From Gammaproteobacteria bacterium (GTDB lineage Bacteria > Pseudomonadota > Gammaproteobacteria > Burkholderiales > Burkholderiaceae_B): DNA of 64,000 nucleotides. Below, in pieces: positions 47,578-58,891 of the stretch. The stretch spans positions 1-64,000 of the forward strand of contig JAURJT010000035.1 in assembly GCA_030832095.1 (NCBI GenBank). The letters are read 5' to 3'. Position 1 is the stretch's first letter; each line of letters opens with the position of its first letter. The position numbers and the translations under genes are program-made. The notes below the pieces were generated by a model. That model did not search any database and was not told the DNA's origin. It saw nothing but the letters and a program-made list of their open reading frames with translations.

Positions 47578-48555
47578 TCAAGGCCTAAAGTGGTCGAAGC
47601 CACTCGGCAACTCAGGAATCGCTATTCCGCTCTGATCATAAACGACTAACCCTGACTCCTTGCGAATCGTACCGATACAAGTCAGGGCAACACCAAGCGT
47701 TTGGCCGATTTTTTCAAGCTGCGCGCGCTGAGCGGGCGCTGCGGTAAAACAAAGCTCATAGACATCACCGCCGGCAAGCACAGCCTGGCGCAGCACCTCG
47801 GGCGGTAGCGTGTGCGTCGACAATTCAATTAAAGCAGGATTGATCGGCAAGCGCGACTCGTACAGCTCTGCACCGACACCACTCGCGACAAGGATATGCC
47901 CAAGATCTTGCAACAGACCATCCGACACATCAATCGCGGCATGGGCATGCGCGCGCATCTGCTGGCCCAATTCAACGCGAGGCGATGGCCACTCAAGGGC
48001 ACTGCGCGTGGCTTGCAAGAGCTCGGTATCAAGCGGGATTTCGCCCGCGAGCATGCGACAAGCAATATCGGCCGCACCCAAAACACCCGACACCCAGATG
48101 TCGTCGCCCACCTGCGCCGCATTTCGTCGTAGCGCCAAGTTGGGTTCAACCTCGCCAAACACTGTCACGCTAAGAGTGATGCCTTGCAAACTTCGGGTGG
48201 TGTCACCACCGATCAAGGCGCATCCGTGCTGGTCGGCCAACGCGTAAAAGCCTTCGGCAAACTGCTTGACCCATGCCTCATCAATCGCAGGCAACCCCAA
48301 TCCAAGCAGGCAGCCAAGCGGACGCGCGCCCATCGCAGCCAAATCTGAAAGATTAACGGCTAGAGCCTTGTGCCCCAGCGAACGTGGGTCAACATCTGAA
48401 AAAAAATGCCGCCCTTCAAGCAGCAGATCAGTACTGGTGGCCACTTGCAAGCCGGGCGTGACACCGAACAAGGCACAATCGTCGCCACCTCCTAGCAAAC
48501 CCACCGAAACAGGTCTGCTAAAGAAACGTTTGATCAGGTCAAACTCGGTTGCCAC
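47578..48555 (-). CDS. thiL: Thiamine-monophosphate kinase
   Basis: ThiL phosphorylates thiamine monophosphate to the cofactor thiamine pyrophosphate. The start EFDLIKRFF, the GDDCALFGV metal motif, STDLLLEGRHF and SDLAAMGARPLGCLLGLGLP are present, as is the later IDVSDGLLQDLGH. 325 residues, normal. It follows nusB by 8 bases. Confidence 0.95.
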   Translation of the reverse strand: MATEFDLIKRFFSRPVSVGLLGGGDDCALFGVTPGLQVATSTDLLLEGRHFFSDVDPRSLGHKALAVNLSDLAAMGARPLGCLLGLGLPAIDEAWVKQFAEGFYALADQHGCALIGGDTTRSLQGITLSVTVFGEVEPNLALRRNAAQVGDDIWVSGVLGAADIACRMLAGEIPLDTELLQATRSALEWPSPRVELGQQMRAHAHAAIDVSDGLLQDLGHILVASGVGAELYESRLPINPALIELSTHTLPPEVLRQAVLAGGDVYELCFTAAPAQRAQLEKIGQTLGVALTCIGTIRKESGLVVYDQSGIAIPELPSGFDHFRP

Positions 48556-48563
48556 ACGCAGGC

Positions 48564-49091
48564 TCAGCGACGCACAGGTGCTCGCGCTTCGGCAGCGCGT
48601 GTTTCAGCGGCTAATTTGTCAAGCACACCATTGACGAACTTAAAACCATCGGTGCCACCAAAGGATTTGGCAAGCTCAACCGCCTCGTTGATGGCGACGC
48701 GGTAAGGCACCTCGACGTGATGAATCAACTCGAAGCTGCCGATCAGCAAAATACCGTGTTCAATCGGTGAAAGCTCAACCAAAGGTCGATCAACAAACGG
48801 AGCAAATTTTTCACGAAGCGCGGGTGCTTCTTTCATTGAACCGTGCAGCAAGGTTTTAAACCAAGCTGCATCAGCCAGCTCAAATTCTTCTTCTTCGTGC
48901 AAGTGGGCTTCGATCTCACCGGCGTCTTGCAAACTATCGGTACCACTGACCAACCAAGCGTACAAACCTTGCAACGCTAGCTCGCGCGCACGCCTGCGCG
49001 CACTGCGCACAGGCTGAACACCTGCCGAATTAGCGTCGTGTATCGGCTTGTTCAAGATCTTCGTCCTCTTCGTCGTCGGCTTCGGGCTCAA
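48564..49091 (-). CDS. nusB: Transcription antitermination factor NusB
   Basis: NusB with NusE binds boxA RNA of rRNA leaders, such as the one at the left end of this window. The family core [18 protein letters not shown] is present, as are helices up to [15 protein letters not shown]. The first ATG makes a 62-base overlap with ribH and a 30-residue N-terminal extension. An internal TTG (LNKPIHDAN) would shorten this. About 175 residues as drawn. Confidence 0.92.
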   Translation of the reverse strand: MSPKPTTKRTKILNKPIHDANSAGVQPVRSARRRARELALQGLYAWLVSGTDSLQDAGEIEAHLHEEEEFELADAAWFKTLLHGSMKEAPALREKFAPFVDRPLVELSPIEHGILLIGSFELIHHVEVPYRVAINEAVELAKSFGGTDGFKFVNGVLDKLAAETRAAEARAPVRR

Positions 49092-49542
49092 GCGCTGCTA
49101 CCAGGTTTGCCATTTCAACCGCACACTGTGCGCAATCACGACCTTTGTCAGCCGCGCGCGCCTCTGCCTGCTCGTCGGTTTCTGTGGTGAGTACGCCGTT
49201 GGCAACGGGGATGCCTGTTTCGAGAGCAATACGAGAGATCGCCGCCGCGCTTTCGTTGCTGACGATCTCAAAATGATATGTCTCGCCACGAATGACTGCG
49301 CCCAGCGCAATCAACGCGTCAAACTCAAAGGTTTCTGCCATACGGGCGAGCGTGACGCCAAGCTCAAGAGCACCCGGCACGGTCACGACCATAATGTCGC
49401 GCTCGTCAACACCAAGGGCCTCAAGCTCTTGTAAGCATGTGTCGAGTTCGATTAAACCAATGTCTTCGTTAAAGCGGGCACGCACAATACCGATATGCAG
49501 GCCTTCTCCGTTCATGTCTGGCTCTAAAGTAAAAGGGCTCAT
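49030..49542 (-). CDS. ribH: 6,7-dimethyl-8-ribityllumazine synthase
   Basis: RibH condenses the ribityl-aminouracil with dihydroxybutanone phosphate, the penultimate step of riboflavin synthesis. It shows [27 protein letters not shown] and the [16 protein letters not shown] motif. It has an acidic C-terminal tail ([16 protein letters not shown]) beyond the usual end. The start MSPFTLEPD was chosen; an upstream ATG at 49605 overlaps ribBA. Confidence 0.95.
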   Translation of the reverse strand: MSPFTLEPDMNGEGLHIGIVRARFNEDIGLIELDTCLQELEALGVDERDIMVVTVPGALELGVTLARMAETFEFDALIALGAVIRGETYHFEIVSNESAAAISRIALETGIPVANGVLTTETDEQAEARAADKGRDCAQCAVEMANLVAALEPEADDEEDEDLEQADTRR

Positions 49543-49552
49543 GGTGTGCTTC

Positions 49553-50728
49553 CTATGTGTTGCGAGTGGGGGGTTGATGGTCGTAGCCTGTGATGTCGAG
49601 ACCAAAACCAGGCATGATGCTGGGCATTTTTCGTGGGCGCGCCATCAGTCTCATTTGACCAACTTTTAAATCGCGCAAGATTTGTGCACCCATGCCATAC
49701 GTGCGCAAATCCATACGGCCAGATTCACGTTTAACAGGCGCCGTCTCTTGCCCAGGCCAAGCGCTGATTTGACCAAACAAATGTTGGGCAGAACCCTGAC
49801 AATTTAAAAACACCATCACGCCTGCGGGCGCAGCTTTGATGGCCTCTAGGGCCTCGGCCACACCCCAGGTATGACCCGCGCTGTGCACCTCAAGCACGTC
49901 AAGCATTGAAGTTGGCTCGTGCACGCGTACCAAGGTTTCACGCAGCGGATCAACCTGCCCCGAAATCAAAGCAATATGGGGGTTGCCGGCGACCGTGTCG
50001 CGATAAGCAACCATCTGGAATACGCCCCAAGCGGTTTGAATTTCGCGCGTCGCGACGCGCTCGATAACGGATTCGTGCTCGCTACGGTATTGAATCAAAT
50101 CAGCGATCGTGCCAATTTTTAAGTTGTGCGTGTGGCCGTATTCGATCAGATCGGGCAAGCGTGCCATCGTGCCATCGGCCTTGAGGATTTCGCAGATGAC
50201 GGCCGCCGGCGTTAAACCGGCCATGCGAGTGAGGTCGCAACCCGCCTCAGTGTGCCCAGCGCGCACCAATACGCCCCCCGCTACAGCTTTTAAAGGGAAA
50301 ATATGCCCCGGCTGCACGAGGTCTGTCGCCTTGGCGTCACGCGCCACAGCCACTTTTACAGTACGCGCCCGATCGGCCACTGAAATACCGGTTTCAACAC
50401 CTTCTGCAGCCTCGATCGAGACTGTGAAATTGGTGCCGTAGGCCGTACCATTGCGTGCAGACATCAAGGGGAGTTCGAGCTGCTCGCAGCGCTCTTCGGT
50501 GAGTGTCAGACACACAAGCCCGCGGCCGTGAGTCACCATGAAATTAATGGCCTCGGGGGTCACGAATTCGGCGGCCATCACCAGGTCACCCTCGTTTTCG
50601 CGATCTTCTTCGTCAACCAAAATCACCATACGGCCTGCGCGCAGCTCGTCAATAATCTCAGAAACGGGCGAAATGGCCGAGGCAGGTACGGGTTGAGAAG
50701 AGCTAGCGAGTGAAATTTTGGCAGACAT
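49553..50728 (-). CDS. ribBA: 3,4-dihydroxy-2-butanone-4-phosphate synthase with degenerate GTP cyclohydrolase II domain (RibBA type)
   Basis: The N-terminal half (about residues 10-210) is an intact Rib[21 protein letters not shown] and [20 protein letters not shown]. The C-terminal half has the GCHII fold ([33 protein letters not shown]). At the zinc site it reads [20 protein letters not shown], where true GCHII has three Cys, so it is unlikely to hydrolyse GTP. Burkholderiales commonly carry such a form. The start at [10 protein letters not shown] was chosen; a frame opens 31 codons earlier. Head of the riboflavin operon, with a TATAAT-like -10 at 50762-50767. Confidence 0.93.
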   Translation of the reverse strand: MSAKISLASSSQPVPASAISPVSEIIDELRAGRMVILVDEEDRENEGDLVMAAEFVTPEAINFMVTHGRGLVCLTLTEERCEQLELPLMSARNGTAYGTNFTVSIEAAEGVETGISVADRARTVKVAVARDAKATDLVQPGHIFPLKAVAGGVLVRAGHTEAGCDLTRMAGLTPAAVICEILKADGTMARLPDLIEYGHTHNLKIGTIADLIQYRSEHESVIERVATREIQTAWGVFQMVAYRDTVAGNPHIALISGQVDPLRETLVRVHEPTSMLDVLEVHSAGHTWGVAEALEAIKAAPAGVMVFLNCQGSAQHLFGQISAWPGQETAPVKRESGRMDLRTYGMGAQILRDLKVGQMRLMARPRKMPSIMPGFGLDITGYDHQPPTRNT

Positions 50729-50820
50729 AAGGTTCAAATAAACAGGCCTGAGTAAGAGCCTATTATAGAATCGTTCAGCAGGATCCCTTCTGCCCCCTCC
50801 AAAACCCTTGAAAAGCCCCA

Positions 50821-51620
50821 TGCAAGCACTTCAAACAATGGATGTCAGCGCGGCAAAACAGATCCGCTTTGTCTTAACGGATATCGACGACACCGTCACG
50901 ACAGAGGGCAGACTCACAGCCACCGCCTACACAGCGCTTGAACAGTTATCGGCGGCTGGGATCACTGTCATCCCGATTACGGGGCGCCCAGCCGGCTGGT
51001 GCGACCATATCGCCAGAATGTGGCCAGTTTTTGCTGTGGTCGGCGAAAACGGCGCGTTTTACATGCGCTACGACCGCAGCGCGCGTCGAATGACAACGCA
51101 TCAATGGGCCTCCGAGGCGCACCTGCAAAACAACCGACAAAAACTTGATCGTCTGGCGCTCAAGATTCTGCAAGCCGTGCCGGGCTCAGCGCTTGCGAGC
51201 GATCAGCACTATCGCTTGGCGGATCTAGCCATCGATTTTTGTGAAGACGTCGCTGCCCTGCCTGAGGCCGCGGTGCAGCAGATTGTGTCGCTTTTTAAGA
51301 GCGCTGGTGCGCAAGCTAAGGTCAGTTCCATCCATGTCAACGGCTGGTTCGGCGACTATAACAAGTTATCCATGACCCAGACGCTCTTTGCCCGCGAGTT
51401 TGGCCTCGAACTTCAAGCGAACAACACGCAAGTTTTATTCATTGGGGATTCGCCCAACGACGAGCCTATGTTTGAGTTTTTTAGCTATTCAGTGGGAGTG
51501 GCAAATATCCACGAGCAATTACATCGTTTGACGCACCGACCAAAGTTTGTCACCCCGTCTAAGGGGGGGGGCGGTTTTGTTGAAATGACCCGTCAACTGC
51601 TGCTGGCTCGTAAAGTATGA
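50821..51620 (+). CDS. HAD-superfamily IIB phosphatase
   Basis: A Cof/mannosyl-3-phosphoglycerate phosphatase-like hydrolase. HAD motif I is FVLTDIDDTVTTEGRL (nucleophile Asp near residue 21). Motif II is PITGRPAGWC, and the C-terminal motif IV is FIGDSPNDEPMFEFF. The cap is of type IIB. About 266 residues. The substrate is not predictable, though a sugar phosphate is usual. Divergent from ribBA with a 92-bp gap. Confidence 0.85.
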
Positions 51621-51625
51621 GTTCA

Positions 51626-51639
51626 CTGATATAGATCAA
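51626..51639. promoter_or_regulatory. FNR/Anr-type binding site
   Basis: CTGAT-ATAG-ATCAA matches the FNR/Anr consensus TTGAT-N4-ATCAA at nine of ten positions. It lies just after the HAD gene stop and about 240 bases before the CYTH-CHAD gene. It therefore probably controls a transcript starting near 51674 rather than the HAD gene. A TATACG at 51670-51675 is near but not ideally placed as a -10. Confidence 0.5.
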
Positions 51640-51673
51640 GCGCGCCCGCGCTGGTTGTACTTAAACTCTCTAT

Positions 51674-51800
51674 ACGGGGTACACACTTTCCCTGATTGCG
51701 CTTAACGTTGGCACAAAGGCAAGTCTGCCTGCGCTGGCCGTCGCGCAAAGTTCTATAAGGGTAAACCCAGAGCGTTTCTGCTCTAACCGCGCCTTTTTTC
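51674..51800 (+). ncRNA. Candidate small RNA downstream of the FNR/Anr box
   Basis: No open frame of note exists here. Nested complementary segments are present: TTGCGC (51696-51701) with GCGCAA (51743-51748), enclosing GGCA-AGTC-TGCC. They are followed by AGAGC-GTTTCT-GCTCT (51769-51784) and six T at 51794-51799. The nine-base gap between stem and T-run weakens the terminator call. It could instead be the 5' leader of the CYTH-CHAD gene. Confidence 0.3.
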
Positions 51801-51875
51801 AGAGTTATGACATGTCATCATTTTTGACCTAGAAGGCCACTACAATTCGGCGCGCTTATCACCCTAAAGAAAACT

Positions 51876-53600
51876 ATGCCAGAACAAGAGCTCAAGCTAC
51901 ACGTACCAAAAGAGGCACGCGCAGGCGTTGAGAAAGAGCTATTGCGCGGCCGGGTGACGCGTATGCGTTTGCAGGCGTTTTATTTTGATACCCCAGCCCG
52001 CGATCTGGTGCGTGCCAAGATCGCGTTGCGTTTGCGACGCGAGGGTGAGCAATGGGTACAAACTCTCAAAATGCCGGGTGAAAATTCGCTATCGCGCATC
52101 GAGATCAACCACAACCGCCCTTCGCCTGACCTCGACCTGAGCGTTTACGCGACAGAGCCTTTTGGAGCCTTGCTGGCAAAGCATGCGGGTTCGCTGTCAA
52201 TTTGCTACGAAACAGATGTACAGCGCATCTTCAGGCAAGCACGAACTGAATTGGGCTTGGTAGAACTTGCATTTGACACTGGGCTGCTGCGTGCAGGCTC
52301 GCTTGAGTTACCCATTTCTGAAATTGAATTCGAGCTTAAACGCGGCCAACTCGCTGCGGTGTTTACGCTCGGTAAAAAATGGCAACAGGCCCATGGCCTC
52401 ATCTTAGACGTGCGCAGTAAGTCTGAACGCGGCGACCGCCTGGCGTTACTGAATGCCGAATTGAACGCCATGGATGAGCGCAAGGCTAACGGCCACGCGC
52501 TCTCTCGAAGCCGCGCGATTGCTCAGTTTTGGGCCGCCCGTACAGCAAAGGATGTCGTACTACATCCAAAAATACAGGCCAACGCTGCGCTCGCCGCCGT
52601 CAGCGCAGAATGCCTGGATCAAATCATTCGCAATACGGCCATCTTGGCCGAGGTCGATACCGCTGGCACGTATCAGGCGAGCGGCGCCGAGCATGTGCAT
52701 CAGTTACGTGTAGGCATCCGCCGTTTGCGCTCGGCCTGGTCATTTTTTAACGGGATTGCAACGCTTCCTTCAGAGCAACTTCGTGCCGAGATCAAGTTAC
52801 ATTTTGCCAAGCTTGGTGGGACGCGCGACGATGATGTGCTGAAAGAAACCCTGCTGCCGGTGCTCAGTGCTGCTGGGCAACCCCCGCTCATTCTCGATGA
52901 CGGACTCACCCCACCAGACGCCGAAAACGTCGCCTTGAGTCGCAGTTTTCAAGGTTGGCTGCTAGACCTGTTAGCCTGGACCGTACTGCCGGTTGCCCCC
53001 GTTGCACAGCCCTCGGCCATCGCCGCTCCCTCCAACATCGACGCGCTTGGACAAAGACCGGCGGTTGAACTGCAAAGCACGGGGACGAGCGTGACCCGCT
53101 CGCTGGCACGACAGGCGCTCGACGTCACAGAGCTAAGCACCCCAACTGAGGGTATTGCACAGGTAGACGCGCAGGCACCAGCCGCCACAATCGCCAAGGT
53201 GCAAAAGCCACTCACCCTCAAAGAGGCCCTCATTAAAAAGCTGAAAAAGTGGCACCGACGCCTTTTACAAGACGGCTTGCAATTTGATCAGCTCAGTGTC
53301 GAGTCGCGTCACGAGCTCAGAAAGCTCGGAAAAAAATTGCGTTATGCCCTGCAGTTCACCGAATCACTCTTACCAACTACCAGACTCAAGGCATACCGCA
53401 AACAATTAGCAGCTGTGCAGGATATTTTGGGTGAGATGAACGACTTAGCCGTCGCACGGGATCGCTTTATCCTCTTGCGCGACGCGCAACCTAGCACTTG
53501 GTTTGCCTGCGGTTGGATTACCTCGCGCCTGGATGCGTTGACGCAAGACGCGTGCGCCGCGTTTAAAGAGCTTTCTCGCACCGAGAGATTTTGGCGTTAA
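51876..53600 (+). CDS. CYTH-CHAD protein (triphosphate tunnel metalloenzyme plus CHAD domain)
   Basis: The CYTH domain (about residues 1-200) begins MPEQELKLHV with the ExExK-type motif EQELKL, and FYFDTPARDLVRAKIALRLR. Such domains hydrolyse inorganic triphosphate. A CHAD helical domain with conserved His follows (HVHQLRVGIRRLRSAW; later SRHELRKLGKKLRYALQF), known to bind polyphosphate. Between its two halves lies an unusual Ala/Pro/Thr-rich insert of about 90 residues (about 370-455). 574 residues. Confidence 0.88.
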   Translation: MPEQELKLHVPKEARAGVEKELLRGRVTRMRLQAFYFDTPARDLVRAKIALRLRREGEQWVQTLKMPGENSLSRIEINHNRPSPDLDLSVYATEPFGALLAKHAGSLSICYETDVQRIFRQARTELGLVELAFDTGLLRAGSLELPISEIEFELKRGQLAAVFTLGKKWQQAHGLILDVRSKSERGDRLALLNAELNAMDERKANGHALSRSRAIAQFWAARTAKDVVLHPKIQANAALAAVSAECLDQIIRNTAILAEVDTAGTYQASGAEHVHQLRVGIRRLRSAWSFFNGIATLPSEQLRAEIKLHFAKLGGTRDDDVLKETLLPVLSAAGQPPLILDDGLTPPDAENVALSRSFQGWLLDLLAWTVLPVAPVAQPSAIAAPSNIDALGQRPAVELQSTGTSVTRSLARQALDVTELSTPTEGIAQVDAQAPAATIAKVQKPLTLKEALIKKLKKWHRRLLQDGLQFDQLSVESRHELRKLGKKLRYALQFTESLLPTTRLKAYRKQLAAVQDILGEMNDLAVARDRFILLRDAQPSTWFACGWITSRLDALTQDACAAFKELSRTERFWR

Positions 53601-53716
53601 CGCGCCTAGAGCACGTGCGGTTTTCATTAGATAATGATCCGGGTTGCACCTCGCGCGGTCTAGGGTCACCAAGAGCCATGCGCGCTCGCGTAACAAGCGC
53701 CTAAACGTGCAGCCAA

Positions 53717-55090
53717 TTATTGACCGACTACCGCGGCAGCGAATTCGGTTGCCACAAAAGGCTGCAGGTCTTCGATACGCTCGCCTACCCCGATCCAGTA
53801 CACCGGAATTGGCCGCATGCCTTGAGCACCAGCGGCTACCGCGGCCAGCGTGCCGCCCTTAGCCGTACCATCAAGTTTGGTCACAATCAGCCCTGTTAAG
53901 CCAACCGCTGCATCAAACGCACGAATCTGCGACAACACGTTTTGGCCTTGATTGCCATCGACCACCAAGAGCACCTCATGAGGTGCAGTAGGATCAGCTT
54001 TGGCGATCACTCGGCGAATTTTTTTAAGCTCGTCCATGAGGTGCAACTGCGTGGGCAAGCGCCCAGCGGTATCAACCATTACCACATCCATACCACGTGC
54101 ACGCCCGGCATTGACCGCATCAAACGCCACAGCCGCGGGGTCACCACCGTCTTGGGCAATCACGTCAACGTTATTACGCGAGCCCCATTCAACAAGTTGT
54201 TGTCGCGCCGCCGCCCTGAACGTGTCGCCTGCCGCAAGCAACACGCGCGCGCCTTCTTTTTGTAAACAAAACGCGAGTTTGCCGATCGACGTGGTTTTGC
54301 CCGCGCCATTTACGCCTGTCATCATTACAACCAACGGTTTAACGCGACCCACTTCAAAGGGCTTTTCTAGAACACGCAAATGATCCGCTAAGACGTCACG
54401 CAGCGCCTGCTTGACCCCTGAGGCGTCTTCTATGCGCTCTTTCTTGACTCGCGCCCTCAAGGCCACTAAGAGCTGCTCGGTGGCCTCAACGCCTGCGTCA
54501 GCCATAATCAAAGCGGTCTCGAGTTCTTCGAACAGCGCTTCGTCAACGCGCACACCGACAAAAATACCGCCAATACTCTTGCCGGTTTTGGCTAAGCCGC
54601 CACGCAGCTTGGCAAGCCATGATGATTTTTGTTCTGCCTCATCTGAATCTTCTGACTTTTCTGCCTCTTCTGATTCTTCTGCCTGCTCGTTCAGGGGATC
54701 ACCTTTCCAAGCGTCGCCGATGAGGTCATCCCCCTCTGCAGCCACGGAGGCTGTCGCCACCGTCTCATAATCAGCCAAATCCTCAGGCTTTGACTCTAAG
54801 TCACCACCAATCGGAGGCGGCTCTGGGTTACGCTTGAACCATCGACTCAACAGACCCACACGTGGAGCCTCTGGCGCAGCATCCTCGACCGCAGGGGCTG
54901 TCTGATCAGTGCTCTGAAGGCCTTCATCGGCAAGTTGTGAAGCGCCGTTGGGCGGGGGCATGTGATTGATCCCAACGTCTGGGTCAGCGTTAAAGGCCTC
55001 AGGCGCGGTTTGCCCTAGCACTGAGTCAGTTTGCTGCTCAGAGGCAATAGGGTCGGGCAGGTCGGTTTTTTTCTTGAAGAAGCGAAACAT
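53717..55090 (-). CDS. ftsY: Signal recognition particle receptor FtsY
   Basis: FtsY docks SRP-ribosome complexes at the membrane. It has an acidic, low-complexity N-terminal A domain (about residues 1-160, rich in Glu, Asp, Pro) and then the NG GTPase domain: GVNGAGKTTSIGKLAF (G1), DTAGRLPTQLHLMDEL, TKLDGTAKGG (G4) and a C-terminal IGVGERIEDLQPF. 457 residues. The start codon is one base from that of the divergent rsmD. Confidence 0.96.
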   Translation of the reverse strand: MFRFFKKKTDLPDPIASEQQTDSVLGQTAPEAFNADPDVGINHMPPPNGASQLADEGLQSTDQTAPAVEDAAPEAPRVGLLSRWFKRNPEPPPIGGDLESKPEDLADYETVATASVAAEGDDLIGDAWKGDPLNEQAEESEEAEKSEDSDEAEQKSSWLAKLRGGLAKTGKSIGGIFVGVRVDEALFEELETALIMADAGVEATEQLLVALRARVKKERIEDASGVKQALRDVLADHLRVLEKPFEVGRVKPLVVMMTGVNGAGKTTSIGKLAFCLQKEGARVLLAAGDTFRAAARQQLVEWGSRNNVDVIAQDGGDPAAVAFDAVNAGRARGMDVVMVDTAGRLPTQLHLMDELKKIRRVIAKADPTAPHEVLLVVDGNQGQNVLSQIRAFDAAVGLTGLIVTKLDGTAKGGTLAAVAAGAQGMRPIPVYWIGVGERIEDLQPFVATEFAAAVVGQ

Positions 55091-55091
55091 A

Positions 55092-56815
<1,724 letters not shown>

Positions 56816-56894
56816 AGGTCGCGCCCTTGCTTGGTTTATTCTGTTGATTTGCTGGCACTGAAACATTTAACTGACTTGTCAACAGCGCCACAAA

Positions 56895-56985
56895 GCGCTT
56901 AGTCTAGCCCAATCAATGCTCACGCTCAGTCCAATCGATGCTTAAACTCGTCCAACTGATGCTAAGGCTAGTTCAAGCAAAACCC
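56895..56985. repeat. Degenerate ~23-bp tandem repeats upstream of the VOC gene
   Basis: Units resembling CTCAGTCCAATCGATGCTTA occur about three and a half times (AGCCCAATCAATGCTCACG, AGTCCAATCGATGCTTAAA, GTCCAACTGATGCTAAGG, AGTTCAAGC). They fill the gap between the MOSC-domain and VOC genes and resemble the arrays near zapA and rppH. Confidence 0.5.
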
Positions 56986-57008
56986 TTCTCTCTGAGACCT
57001 GAAACCAT

Positions 57009-57392
57009 ATGAAAATCGACCACTTGGATCATCTTGTTTTAACCGTTGCCAGCCTCGAGCGCACCTGCGATTTTTATGGTCGCATCTTGGGCTTTGAGGT
57101 CATTACCTTTTTGGGTGATCGCAAAGCCCTAAGATTTGGACAGCAAAAAATCAATTTGCATCAGGTTGACAAGATGTTCGATCCAAAAGCCAAGACGCCC
57201 ACAGCCGGGTCGGGCGATCTGTGCTTTATTGCGGCAACCCCAGTCGATGACATCGTCAACGAACTGAACGCCGCGGGCGTCACGATCGAACTCGGGCCGG
57301 TCGAGCGCACCGGCGCCGTTGGCAAAATCAGGTCTGTTTATTTGCGCGATCCCGATGAAAATTTGATCGAGTTATCGAACTACCTGTCCTAG
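57009..57392 (+). CDS. VOC-superfamily protein (glyoxalase-like)
   Basis: The 127-residue protein has the fold's repeated pattern. Likely metal ligands are H8 in HLDHLVLTVAS, His in INLHQVDKMFDPK and Glu in NLIELSNYLS. This resembles small stand-alone VOC proteins of unknown substrate. It precedes the ABC transporter operon by about 90 bases and may belong to the same pathway. Confidence 0.82.
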   Translation: MKIDHLDHLVLTVASLERTCDFYGRILGFEVITFLGDRKALRFGQQKINLHQVDKMFDPKAKTPTAGSGDLCFIAATPVDDIVNELNAAGVTIELGPVERTGAVGKIRSVYLRDPDENLIELSNYLS

Positions 57393-57483
57393 AAAAACTA
57401 GGGTATCCTCATTTTCCCTTATATCGTAATGTCTTGACTTGCTTTACAGTCAAGCGAGGCATTTTTATAAACTTGGAGACAAC

Positions 57484-58749
57484 ATGAGCACTATGATCAA
57501 AAAGACCGCCGTTCAGGCCTCGCGCCGTAAGCTGTTGCAAGGCGCCGCCGGGTTAGCCGCCATGGGCTTGCCTGCGATTTCGCTGGCGCAAAACAAACCA
57601 ATCAAAATCGGTATGCCCACTATTTTGTCGGGTCGTGTGGCGATGCTGGGCCTTTCATCACGAAACGGCGCGATGTTTGAAATTGAAAAATTCAATGCTG
57701 CAGGCGGCCTAGGTGGACGCATGCTTGAATTGGTTGTGCGCGACTCAAAAGGCCAACCCCAAGAAGCGGCTCGTGTTGCCCGCGAACTTGTCACCAGCGA
57801 TGGCTGTGAACTGCTGTGGGATGCCGAGGCATCATCTGGCGCGTTTGCCGTGCACGAAGTGGCAAAAGACCTGGGCGTGTTTGTGATGCACACCAATTCA
57901 GAAACATCTTCACTGACTGCCGATCCCAAGCTACGCGTCGCGACGGCCTTTCGTTGCGCCCGCCAAGGTATCCATGATGCAATCGCCGGTGGTTCTTATG
58001 GTGCGCAGGTTGCAAAAGAGCTTAAGCTCAGGCGTTGGATGAGCATTTCGCCTGACTACGCTTACGGCCGCGACACAACGACTGAATACTTTGAATATCT
58101 GAAGCACTTCAATAAAGACATCGAAGTGGTTGGCGAGGTTTGGCCAAAGTTGTTTCAGGCAGACTACACCGAAAACATTACACGCCTCGTGCAAGGTAAA
58201 CCACAAGCGATTTATTCGTGCTTGTGGGGTGGTGATATGACATCGTTTGTTGATCAGGCGGGAATTTATGCATTGTTTAAAGATAAACAATTCTTTTCGC
58301 CAAACATTGCTGAATACGCGGTGCTGAAAGCACTTAAAAATGTACCGCCAAACCTGCACTCTGGTAACCGGTATCTAAAGACCTTTCCGAACACACCGGC
58401 CAACGCCGCCTGGGCAGAGGCCTATGTTGCCAAGTTTAAAGAGGACCCCCTGAACTGGTCATGGGAAAACTCGGTCGGGATGGGCTTTTTAACCGCCGCT
58501 ATGAAAAAAGCAAACAGCTCAGACGGTAAAAAAATCGCCGAAGCGATGCGCGGTATGAAAATCGACTCGCCCTTTGGTGCCGATGGCACAATTACGATGC
58601 GCGCTGAAGACAATACCATTATCAACTACGCCATCGGTTATGGCCCCTTGATCAGCAAAGAGCCCTTTGTCACCAAGCAAACCGCTGGTGACTGGAAACA
58701 GATTCTCGAACTCGAACTCGAGTGGAAAAAACGCAAAGGCTGGGCATAA
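57484..58749 (+). CDS. ABC transporter substrate-binding protein, branched-chain amino acid (LivK) family
   Basis: This periplasmic receptor has a Tat-type signal (ASRRKLLQGAAGLAAMGLPA) and then the Peripla_BP_6 fold starting NKPIKIGMPTILSGRVAMLG. About 421 residues from the chosen ATG. It probably binds an amide, aromatic acid or similar compound rather than a simple amino acid, since two dehydrogenases share the operon. An attenuator-like hairpin separates it from the permease gene. Confidence 0.9.
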   Translation: MSTMIKKTAVQASRRKLLQGAAGLAAMGLPAISLAQNKPIKIGMPTILSGRVAMLGLSSRNGAMFEIEKFNAAGGLGGRMLELVVRDSKGQPQEAARVARELVTSDGCELLWDAEASSGAFAVHEVAKDLGVFVMHTNSETSSLTADPKLRVATAFRCARQGIHDAIAGGSYGAQVAKELKLRRWMSISPDYAYGRDTTTEYFEYLKHFNKDIEVVGEVWPKLFQADYTENITRLVQGKPQAIYSCLWGGDMTSFVDQAGIYALFKDKQFFSPNIAEYAVLKALKNVPPNLHSGNRYLKTFPNTPANAAWAEAYVAKFKEDPLNWSWENSVGMGFLTAAMKKANSSDGKKIAEAMRGMKIDSPFGADGTITMRAEDNTIINYAIGYGPLISKEPFVTKQTAGDWKQILELELEWKKRKGWA

Positions 58750-58776
58750 CACTCAGACAGTCTTGCACTGAGGTCT

Positions 58777-58812
58777 AAAGGCCTTTGCCTGAACATTCAA
58801 GCAGAGGCCTTT
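58777..58812 (+). terminator. Intercistronic hairpin after the receptor gene
   Basis: AAAGGCCT (58777-58784) pairs with AGGCCTTT (58805-58812), with TGC/GCA inside, followed by CTCTTG. It could act as a partial terminator or mRNA stabiliser that gives more receptor than permease, as in many ABC operons. Confidence 0.55.
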
Positions 58813-58891
58813 CTCTTGCCCTAACCGCACTAGCCTGTGTGAACTGGTCTTTTGCGGTTGTATCAATCGTATTCCCCTCTCGGAGACCCTC

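Noticed and set aside
50728..50820. FMN riboswitch upstream of ribBA
   Set aside because: The 92-bp divergent gap is too short and shows none of the conserved FMN-aptamer segments.
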